DNA of 64,000 nt from contig CAWCAT010000030.1 in the NCBI GenBank assembly GCA_963793625.1, positions 62,001 through 126,000 on the forward strand. The letters are read 5' to 3'. Position numbers and translations under genes: made by a program. The notes under the pieces are model-generated. The model had not been told where the DNA came from. It worked only from the letters and a program-made list of their open reading frames with translations, and did no database searches. Below, in pieces: positions 1 to 9,100 of this stretch. Each line of letters starts with the position of its first letter. Position 1 is the stretch's first letter. Source of the DNA: G963668605 sp963793625. Its GTDB lineage: Bacteria > Acidobacteriota > Terriglobia > Bryobacterales > Bryobacteraceae.

Positions 1-891
1 CGCTTACGGCTAGATTTGGGTGCAGACGGATTGGACCGGTTAACTGTTGAAACCAGTTGCAGTTTCAGCCGCCGCCCGTTCCACCACCCGCCAGTGCATT
101 GGGAGATGTCGTCCCAAACTGGCTCGCCGAAAAAGGCGTTATACTCGCTAACGGGGAACGCGCGCTCTCCACTTCACGCTGAACCAGCACACGAGCTTGC
201 GCCATTCCGCCTGAATCAGTTTGGCGGAAATTTCGGCGGTCCCATCAAAGCAAACAAGCTGTTCTTTTTCGGCAACTACGAAGGTCTCCTGCCCGATCCG
301 CCACGTACGCGACGGTCAATGACTTCGTTCGCAATTCCGTGGATTCAGTGAGCATTAGCGGTGAAATGGCCACTAAGGGCGGGCGGCGCACTTACTTGTT
401 CGGCTATGCGCAAGACGAATTCAAGATGAGTCGTACGCTCACTCTTAGCCTGGGTGCGCCTGGCCAATTCGATGACGTGATGGCGGCGTTCCAGGGACCT
501 GCCGGATGGCAACAGCAGCAACCAGAGACCGGACGTGGTGCCTGGCGCCCCCATCTATCCGGAAAAGCAGACGCTCGATAACTGGTTCAACATTGGGGCG
601 TTTGCGGTTCCGAAGAGCGGAACGTGGGGCAACGCGGCTCGTAACCTCGGCCGCGGACCGGGTGTGGACCAACTTGACCTGTCCGCACAGAAGACCACGA
701 ACATTACCGAGCACCATAAAATTGCGTTCCGGGCGGAGTTCTTCAATATCTTCAACCGGCCCCACCTCGGTACACCGGCTTCGAATATCTCGTCGCCGGG
801 ATCGTTCGGACGCATCACGTCGCCGATGAACAGATCCATCGGGGTAGGCACGGCGCGGCAGATCCAGTTCATGTTGCGTTACATTTTCTGA
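1..891 (+). pseudogene. Decayed Oar-like TonB-dependent receptor
   Basis: Pieces of one outer-membrane receptor are readable in successive frames. The first piece carries RLNQFGGNFGGPIKANKLFF followed by FGNYEG, the signature that follows the plug domain in Oar-like receptors. The second has YAQDEFKMSRTLTLSLG, a beta-barrel strand signature. The third (from about 535) runs from NWFNIGAFAVP through AEFFNIFNRPHLGTP to the terminal aromatic strand FMLRYIF and its stop. The family is normally 1000-1250 residues, while here barrel parts are joined with large stretches missing, so this is a remnant with deletions and frameshifts. Its 5' part may lie outside the window. No function is expected. Confidence 0.8.
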
Positions 892-915
892 GTAGCCGAT
901 CATCATTGGGGTGTT

Positions 916-936
916 GGCGGCCTGTTCCCGGCCGCC
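916..936. terminator. GC-rich hairpin between convergent genes
   Basis: GGCGGCC and GGCCGCC form a 7-bp stem with a 7-base loop, between the stop of the decayed receptor and the stop of the GH15 gene on the other strand. No clear T-run follows on either side, so termination activity is inferred from position. Confidence 0.4.
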
Positions 937-974
937 GCATCCCTCTCGGCCCGCAGTCTGATCCCTGGGATCTG

Positions 975-2741
975 TTACAGCACTTCCGTCCACGATGGCG
1001 AGGCTGAAAAGGCGGCGTGGATCAACCCCGTGTGTGAGTAGGTTTGCGGGAAGTTACCCCACATGCGCGGAGCCGAAGTGTCATAGTCTTCCGAGAGAAG
1101 TCCCAGGGGTGACAACGCCCCGTGTATCCGGTCGAATATGGCTCGGGCCTCATTGCGGCGTCCAGCCGCGGAGAGCGCTTCGATCAACCAAAACGTACAG
1201 ATCACAAAGGCGACCGTGGGCTTGCCGAAACCGTCGTTGAGGCTATAGCGATGCAGCCAGCCCTCGCGGGCCAGGTCTTTGTGAATTGCGTCAATCGTGC
1301 TGCTGAGCCGTGGGTCTGCTGGGGGAAGGAAGCGCAAGCGGGCCATCTGCAACAGGGAGGCGTCCAGATCTTCGCCGCCATAGTGGCCTACAAAGCTCCC
1401 TTTCGCAGCGTTCCAGCATTGAGTAATCATTTCGGCATGGATCCGGTCCGCCGCCGCATGGAACTCCGGTGCTCTCGCGGGTGCATGAAGATCCGCGATT
1501 CCCGCCATACGATCCGCGGCGGCCCAGCACATCAGACTTGAAAACGTCTGCGGCTTCCATTCAGTGCGATACTCCCAGATGCCCGCATCCGGAACGCCGG
1601 CGAGCGAGATCGCCTTTCGCGCCAGTTCTTCAATCAGACGAAGGGCCGCCGGTGAACGCTCCGCACCCATACGCTGGTCGAGAAAGATCGGCGTCAGCGC
1701 CAGCACCATTTCCCCGTAAATGTCATGTTGGGAGTGTAGTGCGGCGCCATTACCGATCCGCACCGGTTGTTCGCCGTTATAGCCCGGCCAGTTCGGAAGG
1801 ATTGATTCTTGGAGTTTTTGCGATCCGTCCACACGGTACAGCGGTGCCAAATTTAGCCCCGGCGCTCCGCCGGCCACATTCAGTAGATATTGGACGAACT
1901 GCTCGCGCTCTTCAAACTGTCCCAGCAGGCCGAAGGCGTTCAGCACATAGTATGAGTCGCGCAGCCAGCAATAGCGATAGTCCCAGGTGCGCCCGCTTCC
2001 AGGCGACTCCGGAATCGACGTAGTCATCGACGCGATGATCGCACCTGTGTCTTCGAAGCAATGCAGTTTCAACGCCAGCGCCGACCGGATCACCTCCTGC
2101 TGGAATAACGGGGGAATATCGCACTGCTTGACCCATTGCTTCCAGTAGCGAGCCGTCTCATTGAAGAATCGGTCGCACAATGGTTCAAGGGTCTCTTCGA
2201 CAGGCTCACCCCAACTCAGCACGAGGTGCTGTCGTCCCGTAAGCGTGAAGGGCTGACCACCGAGGTAGGAAAGGGGGAGATCGGTGGTAAGCCGGAGCTG
2301 GCTGGCGAATCCCTCGAATCGGACATGATGCGAACCTTGCACTGCAGACGGCCGTTCTTTGGACCAGCCCAGCCTTGGCTCGCAGACCACCGAAATGCGG
2401 GGCGTGCCTTCGCTCGGCTCCACAATCCGCATCAGTTGCGTCGGCCGGAACGCGCGGCCGAACAGCATGAAGCGCGGCGCAAAATCAAGAACCCTGAAGG
2501 AACCCGTCGAGGTTCGAAAGCTTGTTTCAAGAATGTTCGTGTTCGGTAAGTAGCGCTGTGTGCCGCTTTCTCCGTCTGCTGGAGAGATTCGGAAGTGCCC
2601 ACCATCCTGGCTGTCCAATAGAGTCGAGAACACCGGCTCAGAATCAAACCGCGGAAGGCAGCACCATACAACCTCTCCAGAGTTGTGTACCAGTGCCGAA
2701 TACTGACAGTTCCCGATTACGCCCAAGTCTTCGAGCTGCAT
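975..2741 (-). CDS. Glycoside hydrolase family 15 (glucoamylase/trehalase-like) protein
   Basis: GH15 enzymes hydrolyse alpha-glucosidic bonds (starch ends, oligosaccharides or trehalose) with inversion. The N-terminus (LEDLGVIGNCQYSALV, then CCLPRFDSEPVF) matches the bacterial GH15 beta-sandwich domain. The (alpha/alpha)6 domain shows WDYRYCWLRDS, GNGAALHSQHDIYG, GIWEYR with the likely acid Glu, and GLLSEDYD with the likely base Glu near the C-terminus. At 588 residues it has normal length. No signal peptide is visible, so it is probably cytoplasmic. The ATG at 2741 is preferred over an in-frame GTG 18 bases upstream because family members begin near this motif. It lies 34 bp after the NmrA-like gene on the same strand, probably in one transcript with it and marR. 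Exact substrate cannot be told. Confidence 0.88.
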   Translation of the reverse strand: MQLEDLGVIGNCQYSALVHNSGEVVWCCLPRFDSEPVFSTLLDSQDGGHFRISPADGESGTQRYLPNTNILETSFRTSTGSFRVLDFAPRFMLFGRAFRPTQLMRIVEPSEGTPRISVVCEPRLGWSKERPSAVQGSHHVRFEGFASQLRLTTDLPLSYLGGQPFTLTGRQHLVLSWGEPVEETLEPLCDRFFNETARYWKQWVKQCDIPPLFQQEVIRSALALKLHCFEDTGAIIASMTTSIPESPGSGRTWDYRYCWLRDSYYVLNAFGLLGQFEEREQFVQYLLNVAGGAPGLNLAPLYRVDGSQKLQESILPNWPGYNGEQPVRIGNGAALHSQHDIYGEMVLALTPIFLDQRMGAERSPAALRLIEELARKAISLAGVPDAGIWEYRTEWKPQTFSSLMCWAAADRMAGIADLHAPARAPEFHAAADRIHAEMITQCWNAAKGSFVGHYGGEDLDASLLQMARLRFLPPADPRLSSTIDAIHKDLAREGWLHRYSLNDGFGKPTVAFVICTFWLIEALSAAGRRNEARAIFDRIHGALSPLGLLSEDYDTSAPRMWGNFPQTYSHTGLIHAAFSASPSWTEVL

Positions 2742-2775
2742 CTTTTTGCACTCTAGCACACAGCGCCAATCATCT

Positions 2776-3726
2776 CTATTCGAGGGGAATTCGACCTTTG
2801 TTTTCGGCGAGCCATGCTTCGAAAGTCAGTAAGTTGGGGTTCAGCGCGCGAGAGGTTTCGATGCTGCGGGCACCGCAGAAGTACTCTTCGAAATCACGCT
2901 TGAACTGGAACATGTTGCCGAGATCGTCCGCGCCGGGGAAGCCAAAACTGCGATAGACCTCGGGTGGCACGGCATTATAGCAACCTTCTTTGCCGAGCGC
3001 TTTACTGAACGCGGCTGCCATCTGCGCTCCGGTAAGATGCTCTCCGGCAATGCCGACCGTTCTGCCGATCCACTCGCCGCTATCCTTGAAGATGCTATAC
3101 GCACAGGTGCCGATATCCGCAGCCGCAATGCCGGGAAGCTTCTTGTCATCCATGGGCATTGTAATTGCGAGTTTGCCGTCCGGGCCCTTCTTCGGACCCA
3201 TGCCGAAGTAGATGAAGTTATCCCAGTAAAACGATGTAAGCAGGAAGGTTACGGGCACTTCTACGTCAGTAAAAAGGTGGTTGGCTGCACCCTTGGAATC
3301 GAAGTGCGGCACCTTGTAAGTGCCCATCAATGTGGGCATTCGATCGTCGTCCAGCGGGACCCACTTACGAGTATCTTCGAGGGTAGACCAGATAACGTGC
3401 TTAACTCCGGCAGTCTTGGCAGCGTTTGCCATCGACTTCGCCTGAGCGAATTCCTTCTCGGGTGAGAAGTGGTCCCAGAAGAAGGTGACGCAATAGGCTC
3501 CGTAGGCATTCTCGAAGGCCCTTTTCAGGCTGGCTTCGTCATCAGCGTCGGCTGCAACCACCTCAGCACCAAGACTTGCCAACTGCTTTGCCTTTTCGGA
3601 ATTGACGTCGCGCGTAATCGCACGAGCGACAAAGCCGGAGCCTGGATCGTTCAGGATCGCGCGTACCAGCCCGCCGCCCTGAGCGCCCGTGGCGCCCATT
3701 ACCGCAATGATTTTCTTGTCTGCCAT
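2776..3726 (-). CDS. NmrA-like NAD(P)-binding protein (atypical SDR)
   Basis: The N-terminus IIAVMGATGAQGGGLVRAIL is a Rossmann dinucleotide-binding motif of the NmrA/HSCARG type. It is followed by a second strand with AITRDVNSEKAKQLASLGAEV and an acidic turn (ADADDEASLKRAF), and later HVIWSTLED. The usual YxxxK catalytic pair of classical SDRs is not evident, as in NmrA-like redox-sensing proteins. Length (316 aa) is typical. An AAGGAG ribosome site lies about 10 bases before the ATG. It starts 18 bp after the stop of the marR-type gene, suggesting that the regulator controls it. Function is probably redox or metabolite sensing, or a reductase; the substrate is unknown. Confidence 0.85.
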   Translation of the reverse strand: MADKKIIAVMGATGAQGGGLVRAILNDPGSGFVARAITRDVNSEKAKQLASLGAEVVAADADDEASLKRAFENAYGAYCVTFFWDHFSPEKEFAQAKSMANAAKTAGVKHVIWSTLEDTRKWVPLDDDRMPTLMGTYKVPHFDSKGAANHLFTDVEVPVTFLLTSFYWDNFIYFGMGPKKGPDGKLAITMPMDDKKLPGIAAADIGTCAYSIFKDSGEWIGRTVGIAGEHLTGAQMAAAFSKALGKEGCYNAVPPEVYRSFGFPGADDLGNMFQFKRDFEEYFCGARSIETSRALNPNLLTFEAWLAENKGRIPLE

Positions 3727-3744
3727 GTTGATGATGCTCCTTAG

Positions 3745-4251
3745 TTAATCTTTGGTCTTTTCGAGGGATAGCTCCTTGGCTGTTTTCACAGCCAGATGCT
3801 CCCGAATACGGTCGAGGAGTTCCAGGAGAGTCTGCATCTCCGCATTGGTGGTGCGGGGGAACTTCTGGAAGACCTCTTCCAGGACGAGATCGAGCCGGGC
3901 GAGGAGTTCCAGCCCCAGCGGAGTAATGGAGATTACGACGACGCGCCGGTCCTGTCTGGAGCGGATGCGCCGGACGAATTTCTTTGCGATCAGTTTGTCC
4001 AACAGTCGTGTGATGTTCGGGCTACGGGAAATCATTCGGCTGGAAATTTCAAGCGTGGGCAATCCACTCTCGCCCGCACCCCGGAGGATTCTGAGAACGT
4101 TAAACTGCTCATTCGAAATACCGAAAGGAGACATGGCGCGCTCAACGGCATGTTGGAGGACATCCGCCGTGCGCATGATGGTGACCGAAGCCTCGTGACC
4201 GCGCGAGGTAAACGGCTTGGTCTGCTTAATCTCCTCGTAGATTCCGGTCAT
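3745..4251 (-). CDS. MarR family transcriptional regulator
   Basis: Winged-helix DNA-binding protein of the MarR type. The helix-turn-helix and wing are seen in NEQFNVLRILRGAG, LEISSRMISRSPNITRLLDKL, and the wing KFVRRIRSRQDRRVVVISIT, with the conserved R-x-DRR-x-V wing sequence. C-terminal helices (LELLARLDLVLEEVF) would dimerise. An in-frame ATG exists 45 bases upstream, but the family N-terminus (EEIKQTKPF) and the promoter at 4302-4330 both favour the start used here. It is first in a unit with the NmrA-like gene and GH15. MarR proteins commonly repress their own operon and release DNA on binding small aromatic ligands or on oxidation; which applies here is unknown. Confidence 0.9.
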   Translation of the reverse strand: MTGIYEEIKQTKPFTSRGHEASVTIMRTADVLQHAVERAMSPFGISNEQFNVLRILRGAGESGLPTLEISSRMISRSPNITRLLDKLIAKKFVRRIRSRQDRRVVVISITPLGLELLARLDLVLEEVFQKFPRTTNAEMQTLLELLDRIREHLAVKTAKELSLEKTKD

Positions 4252-4301
4252 AGGGCAGGCTCGGTAAGAAACAGATTCCCAGAAAATAGTTTCCATGGAT
4301 A

Positions 4302-4330
4302 GTATTATGGCGATGCTGGCTTGCTGTCAA
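4302..4330 (-). promoter_or_regulatory. Predicted sigma70-type promoter of the marR operon with repeated ATAGTATT
   Basis: On the minus strand TTGACA (4325-4330) is a perfect -35 box. A TAATAC element follows at 17 bp and CATAAT at 15 bp. The octamer ATAGTATT occurs on the plus strand at 4299-4306 and 4330-4337, 31 bp apart (about three helical turns), bracketing the promoter as operator half-sites might. Transcription would start near 4295, just at the upstream ATG and about 45 bases before the preferred start. Confidence 0.5.
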
Positions 4331-4349
4331 TAGTATTTTTAAGCTTTCC

Positions 4350-5186
4350 TCACGATGGCCGGTGGAGACGGATCGAGGACGGCTGCGCAATTGCTTCAAA
4401 CCAAGCCAACAATTCGGCGTCGCTTGCATTTACGAGACGATGGATAGCCATGTTTCCGAACATCGGAAGCAGGTGTGACGGGTTACTTCTGTGCCGCCCG
4501 CCTGGTTCGGTTGGATGCGCATCGTGCGCGGCCAAAGGACGCAGGATTTCAAAGACGGCACCCCGGGAGGCGCCGTCCCGCAACGCTTGAGTGATCTCCT
4601 GCGCGGCAGTGCGCTGCCGTTCGAGATCCGTAGTCACACTCTCGAACGTCCCGAGTTCGTCGGGACCCACACATAGCCCGTCTTCGAGGAATGCGACGTC
4701 CAGTTGTAGTTCAATCGAAGTAAACCCTCCTCGCGTCTGCGTCGGCCGTCCGGACCGTCCGGTTCCTATGAAAGAGAAGCCGCCTGGCAGCGACTCAGAT
4801 GGAAGGACATCGAGGTTGTCGCCAAACATACCCTCCTCCGTTATCAGTCGCTTCGAGCCGGGAAGGATGAAGCTTGCCCGATCTCGCACGACTCCGAACC
4901 GGCCGCTAAGGACGTCCAATTGCATGCTGGATCCGAGATTTGCGTGCCGGCTGGTAGAGACGTGTCCGTCGGCTGTCCGATACCGCCAGAAATACGCAAG
5001 CGCCACTATCGTTTTACCAGTTTCATTCAACAATACGGCGGCGGTGTTCAGATCGCCACTGGGCGCCGGTCCCATGGGTTGCGGACTGCTAGCGATTTCG
5101 CGAACCAGCGCCGCGAAATCGGGATGGTCAGGAGTGACGAACGGCAAGCCAAATTCTGCTACATCCCGGTAGCTGACTTCTGGCAT
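4350..5186 (-). CDS. Hypothetical protein
   Basis: I do not recognise this family. The 278-residue product has no signal peptide or membrane segment. The start MPEVSYRDVAEFGLPF at 5186 is chosen because longer in-frame extensions run into the preceding gene and are basic, low-quality sequence. Readable features are an N-terminal acidic/hydrophobic region, a mixed beta-rich middle (GGFSFIGTGRSGRPTQTRGG), and a C-terminal segment HLLPMFGNMAIHRLVNASDA. It begins 19 bp after the stop of the secreted protein gene upstream, so the two are likely co-transcribed. No function is proposed. Confidence 0.65.
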   Translation of the reverse strand: MPEVSYRDVAEFGLPFVTPDHPDFAALVREIASSPQPMGPAPSGDLNTAAVLLNETGKTIVALAYFWRYRTADGHVSTSRHANLGSSMQLDVLSGRFGVVRDRASFILPGSKRLITEEGMFGDNLDVLPSESLPGGFSFIGTGRSGRPTQTRGGFTSIELQLDVAFLEDGLCVGPDELGTFESVTTDLERQRTAAQEITQALRDGASRGAVFEILRPLAAHDAHPTEPGGRHRSNPSHLLPMFGNMAIHRLVNASDAELLAWFEAIAQPSSIRLHRPS

Positions 5187-5205
5187 AGTGAATGCCTTGC
5201 CGCCC

Positions 5206-5922
5206 TCACGGCGCGATACGGTGGGTGATTGTATCGCGGTGCGAGATGACGTGCTCACGAACCTGGAACCACCCGCCGGAACCCTGTTGCGTCTGCGCCT
5301 GGCTCTTGCTTTCGGTCGCGGCAAAGTCCTGCCAGGAGCTGTAGCGGTTCAGAGCCAGATACTGCCATGGGCCACCTTCCATATGTGCCATGACCACTGA
5401 ACCTCCCAGAGCGGAACCCCCGGCTACGGGCTCTCGGAGAATCTTTTCCAATTGTTCCCGGTGAGCGGGAATGGCGCGGTGCACGGCTACCACGTATACC
5501 CAGCCGGCGGTGTTCGTTTTGGCCTGGCCGCTAATCCCCATCGCACGAGAGAACTCGGACCACGAGGGTCCGATCACGAAAGTGTCGTCGTGCCATTCCA
5601 CAAGATTGCGCGATGAGGCTGGGGGCGGAGTGGTCTGCGCATCCAGAGTCGTCTTCGGTCCGAGGTGCTCGATGCTGGCGTAATCCCAGTCGTCACCCGA
5701 TTGATGGCGCAACAGCAGGAAATGCCCCGGCATCGGCGCCTTGGCGTTCCGGCCCTTTAGATCGTCGGCGAGTTGTGCAGCCTTTCCAGGAGCCGATCGA
5801 AAGAAAGAAACATGGTAAATGTCGGTTTGACCCGAAGTGGGTTGGGCCGGTTTGGCGGGTTGGGCAGACGCGAATTGCGCGACCGCGATGAATAACAACA
5901 GGGTTGAACAGATGTTAGGCAT
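5206..5922 (-). CDS. Secreted protein with two ferredoxin-like (NIPSNAP/ABM-type) repeats
   Basis: A signal peptide (LLLFIAVAQFASA) is followed by a proline-rich linker. The mature protein shows two similar halves: IYHVSFFRSAPGKAAQLADDL ending in WDYASIEHL, and WVYVVAVHRAIPAHREQLEKI ending in WQYLALNRY. This strand-helix-strand pattern, in which a polar x-PG/PA-x turn precedes an amphipathic helix, is typical of dimeric alpha-beta barrel proteins (NIPSNAP, EthD, ABM folds). The assignment is structural inference; activity is unknown. A strong site GGAGGGG lies 4 bases before the ATG. It is probably co-transcribed with the hypothetical gene 19 bp downstream and is divergent from the receptor gene at 6107. 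Confidence 0.7.
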   Translation of the reverse strand: MPNICSTLLLFIAVAQFASAQPAKPAQPTSGQTDIYHVSFFRSAPGKAAQLADDLKGRNAKAPMPGHFLLLRHQSGDDWDYASIEHLGPKTTLDAQTTPPPASSRNLVEWHDDTFVIGPSWSEFSRAMGISGQAKTNTAGWVYVVAVHRAIPAHREQLEKILREPVAGGSALGGSVVMAHMEGGPWQYLALNRYSSWQDFAATESKSQAQTQQGSGGWFQVREHVISHRDTITHRIAP

Positions 5923-6076
5923 GTTTCCCCTCCAAGAGTGATTTAAGGCGGGTCACAGATCCGTACGAGCGCCCAGTCGTTTCAGATAGATATATTCTTA
6001 GCTTGCCGGCGGCGTGCCGTCAAGAGGCTGGTGAGCGGGAAAGCAACTCAGATTTCCCTTTTAAATTCGAACTTTA

Positions 6077-6106
6077 AGATCTAATATGGTGCGATTGGAG
6101 ATCTAA
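6077..6106 (+). promoter_or_regulatory. Direct repeat AGATCTAA before the receptor start
   Basis: AGATCTAA occurs at 6077-6084 and 6099-6106, 22 bp apart and immediately before the ATG at 6107; the second copy overlaps the GGAG ribosome site. Two-turn spacing suggests an operator or an RNA element, but no protein can be assigned. Confidence 0.3.
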
Positions 6107-9100
6107 ATGAAGCTTCTCAATTTCTCTTTTGCCCTCATTTTCGTTCTGATACTGGGAGGCGCAACATCCTGGAGTCAGACCAACTCCGGCCAGATTATGG
6201 GCCAGGTCCTCGACGAACAAAAGGCCGCGGTGCCTGGCGTCAAGATGGCAGCGACCCAGATCGACACCAACATCACACAGGAGACGGCAACTTCGAGCGA
6301 AGGCGTTTACACGTTCCCAGCCCTGCCTCCCGGAACGTATCGCGTGACGGCTGACGCCAAAGGCTTCGAAAGAGTGACGGTGGAGAAGGTGGAGGTCTTC
6401 ACTGGACGCGTCAGTTCGGTCGAAGTGGTGGTGAAGATAGGGAAGGCCCAGCAGTCGGTGATGGTCGAAGACAGGGCGCCGCTGCTCTCGCAAGACACGG
6501 CGATGATAGCGACCACCGTGGAAGCCAAGCTGATCGAAGACCTGCCGATGCTGGAGCGGAGCACGCTTTCAGTCATATTCCTGACTCCCGGCGTAACGGG
6601 AGGCACAGGAGCGGACATCGGCAGCGAGATCCCCAGCATGTATACGGGAGTTACCAGTCCGGGCGCTACAATTAGCGCCTCCGGCGGCGTCGCTGGCGGA
6701 GCCTCGATGCTTGTGGACGGTGCAGAGATTACTGGAACCAGCATCCCGCGTGCCACCATGTTGTTCTCACGCGACATGGTCAAAGAAGTGACCGTGGTTA
6801 CGAACGGCGTCCCGGCGCAGTACGGACGCACTGGCGGCGGCGTGATCAACCAGACCACCAGGTCGGGAAGCAACAAGGTTCACGGGAACGCGGGGTGGCA
6901 ACACTACGATCCGGCGTTCATGGCGCGCGCTCACGGCTCTATTGATCGCCCGCAGGACCACCGGAATTACATGAACATGTCCGCAGGTGGACCTGTTGTC
7001 CTGCCTAAGATCTACAACGGACGCAACCGGACTTTCTTCTATGCTTCGTATGAGCCGAGCCGCTTCGTCTCGAGTGCGTGGCAGGAAATCCGGCTGCCAA
7101 CTTCGGACGAATTAAAGGGCAAGCTGAACAACAGTTACGCGCTGCTTGACCAGACCGTGCTGCGCGCCAAAGGCGCGGAAGCCGCACTGGCTGCGCCACG
7201 AACGGGAAATCTCTACTATCATTCCCTGGTGAACTCGGATGGCTTCCCAACTGGACCCACGTTCTCATCGACCAGCCAATACGTCCAGATTCCCGGGAAT
7301 GATCTCTCGGCACAGTTGGCGAAGAATCCAGTAGCCAAGTGGCTGATGAGCCAATACCCCACGCCGGAGAAACACGGACCCCTGGTCATTTTTCACCGGC
7401 CGGACGGGCTATGGACGACTACGGGCATGAATGCCTGGGGCGCACGCGGGGTTCGCCAGAACGACAACCGCTGGAGCACGAAGATCGATCACAAGCTGAC
7501 CGACAAAGACCGCATTGCCGTGCGCTATTCTTACGCGCCAATCGACGGAGTCCGATATACATTCTGGGGGCCGGATTCGCCGCTGAACAGCGTGCCGACG
7601 GAGCGGATCAGGTCACGCAACATGACATTCAGTCATTCCCACGCCTTCACGGGTTCCGCGATAGTGAACGAGTTCAGGGCCACGTATGCGCGCATTAATG
7701 CCCTCCGCGATGCTCCTCCGGCTGCATTAGCCAAAGATTGGGGAAAGGAGATCGGCCTCGTTCCCTCGGTCACCGGAAAGGGAATGCCGGCGTTCAACTT
7801 CTCAGACAGTTCGTTCTCAGGGAACGTGATTGGTGCAGCCAACCAGGGGAGTTCGGTTGAAGGGAAAGTGATCGATGCGAATTACGGATATGGCGACGAC
7901 CTCTCGATCGTGCGGGGGCGTCACGCAATTAAGACCGGGGTGGACATTCGCTCTTTCCAGATGAACTATATCAATGACGTCGTGGGTCGCCGCGGGGGCA
8001 CCTATAACTTCGGAAACGCATCGACCAACAACGGTGTGAACGGCGGCAGTGGCGTTGGGACTTTCATCCTGGGCCTGATTGACAGCTACAACGTCCAGAC
8101 AACGCTGGTGCCGTACTATTATCGCTGGCGCTATTATGCCGGCTACTTTCAGGATGATTTCAAAGTCAGCCCGAAGCTGACGCTGAACCTTGGATTGCGC
8201 TACCAGGTGGAGACGCCACGCTCAGAGAAATACAACCGGCAGGGCACGTTCCTGCCGGACCTGAAAGGAACCACAGCGAACGGACTCCCGGTCCAGGGTG
8301 CTTTCGCGTTTTCCGGCAGCGCGGGGCTGCCAAGGTCGCTTTGGCCGATCAACTATCTCGGGTTCGAGCCGCGCGCGGGCTTCGCTTACTCGCCGATCCG
8401 CAGAGTGACTTTGCGTGGTTCCTATGCGCTCTTGCACGCTCCGTTGACCGGGATCGGGAACACGGCTTCTCCGAACTTGGGGGCTTCGGCGGTAACGGCT
8501 GGTGGCCAGAACGGCGGGGTGAATCCGGGGTTGGTCAGCTACATAACGAACCCACTCGGGCCCCTTGCTCCGGCGCAACCTGTATCTGGCGGACCCTTTT
8601 TCACCTCGTTCTCGGCCGCGATCTACGTCAATCAGACGAGCGCGGTGCCTTCAGTGCAGCAGCGTTCATTCGCGATTCAGTTTCAGGCCTCGCAAAGCCT
8701 CCTGCTGGAGACCGGATATCTGGGGTCGAAAGGCACACACCTGATAATGAGCACGAGCGGAGGTTATGACCTCAACCGTCCGACCAACGCCCAGGTGATT
8801 CAGCAGATCAAGGCACGCGTCAATTTCAGCCAGACGGTGCCCAACACTCTCGGACTCACAGACACACAGGGGCGGATCTCTACCACCACATATGCGAACA
8901 CGCTACGGCCCTTCCAGAATTTTTATGGACAGGCGATTCCGCTCTGGTGGGACCGGCGAGGCAATTCGAGCTACAACGCTATCTACTTCTCGGGCAAGCA
9001 AAGGATGGCGAAAGGTCTGTACCTGCAAGCCAGCTACACGATCTCGAAGGGTTTCGACGACAGCGTGAACCCGACCTTCGGCGGCCTCACGATCGTCGGC

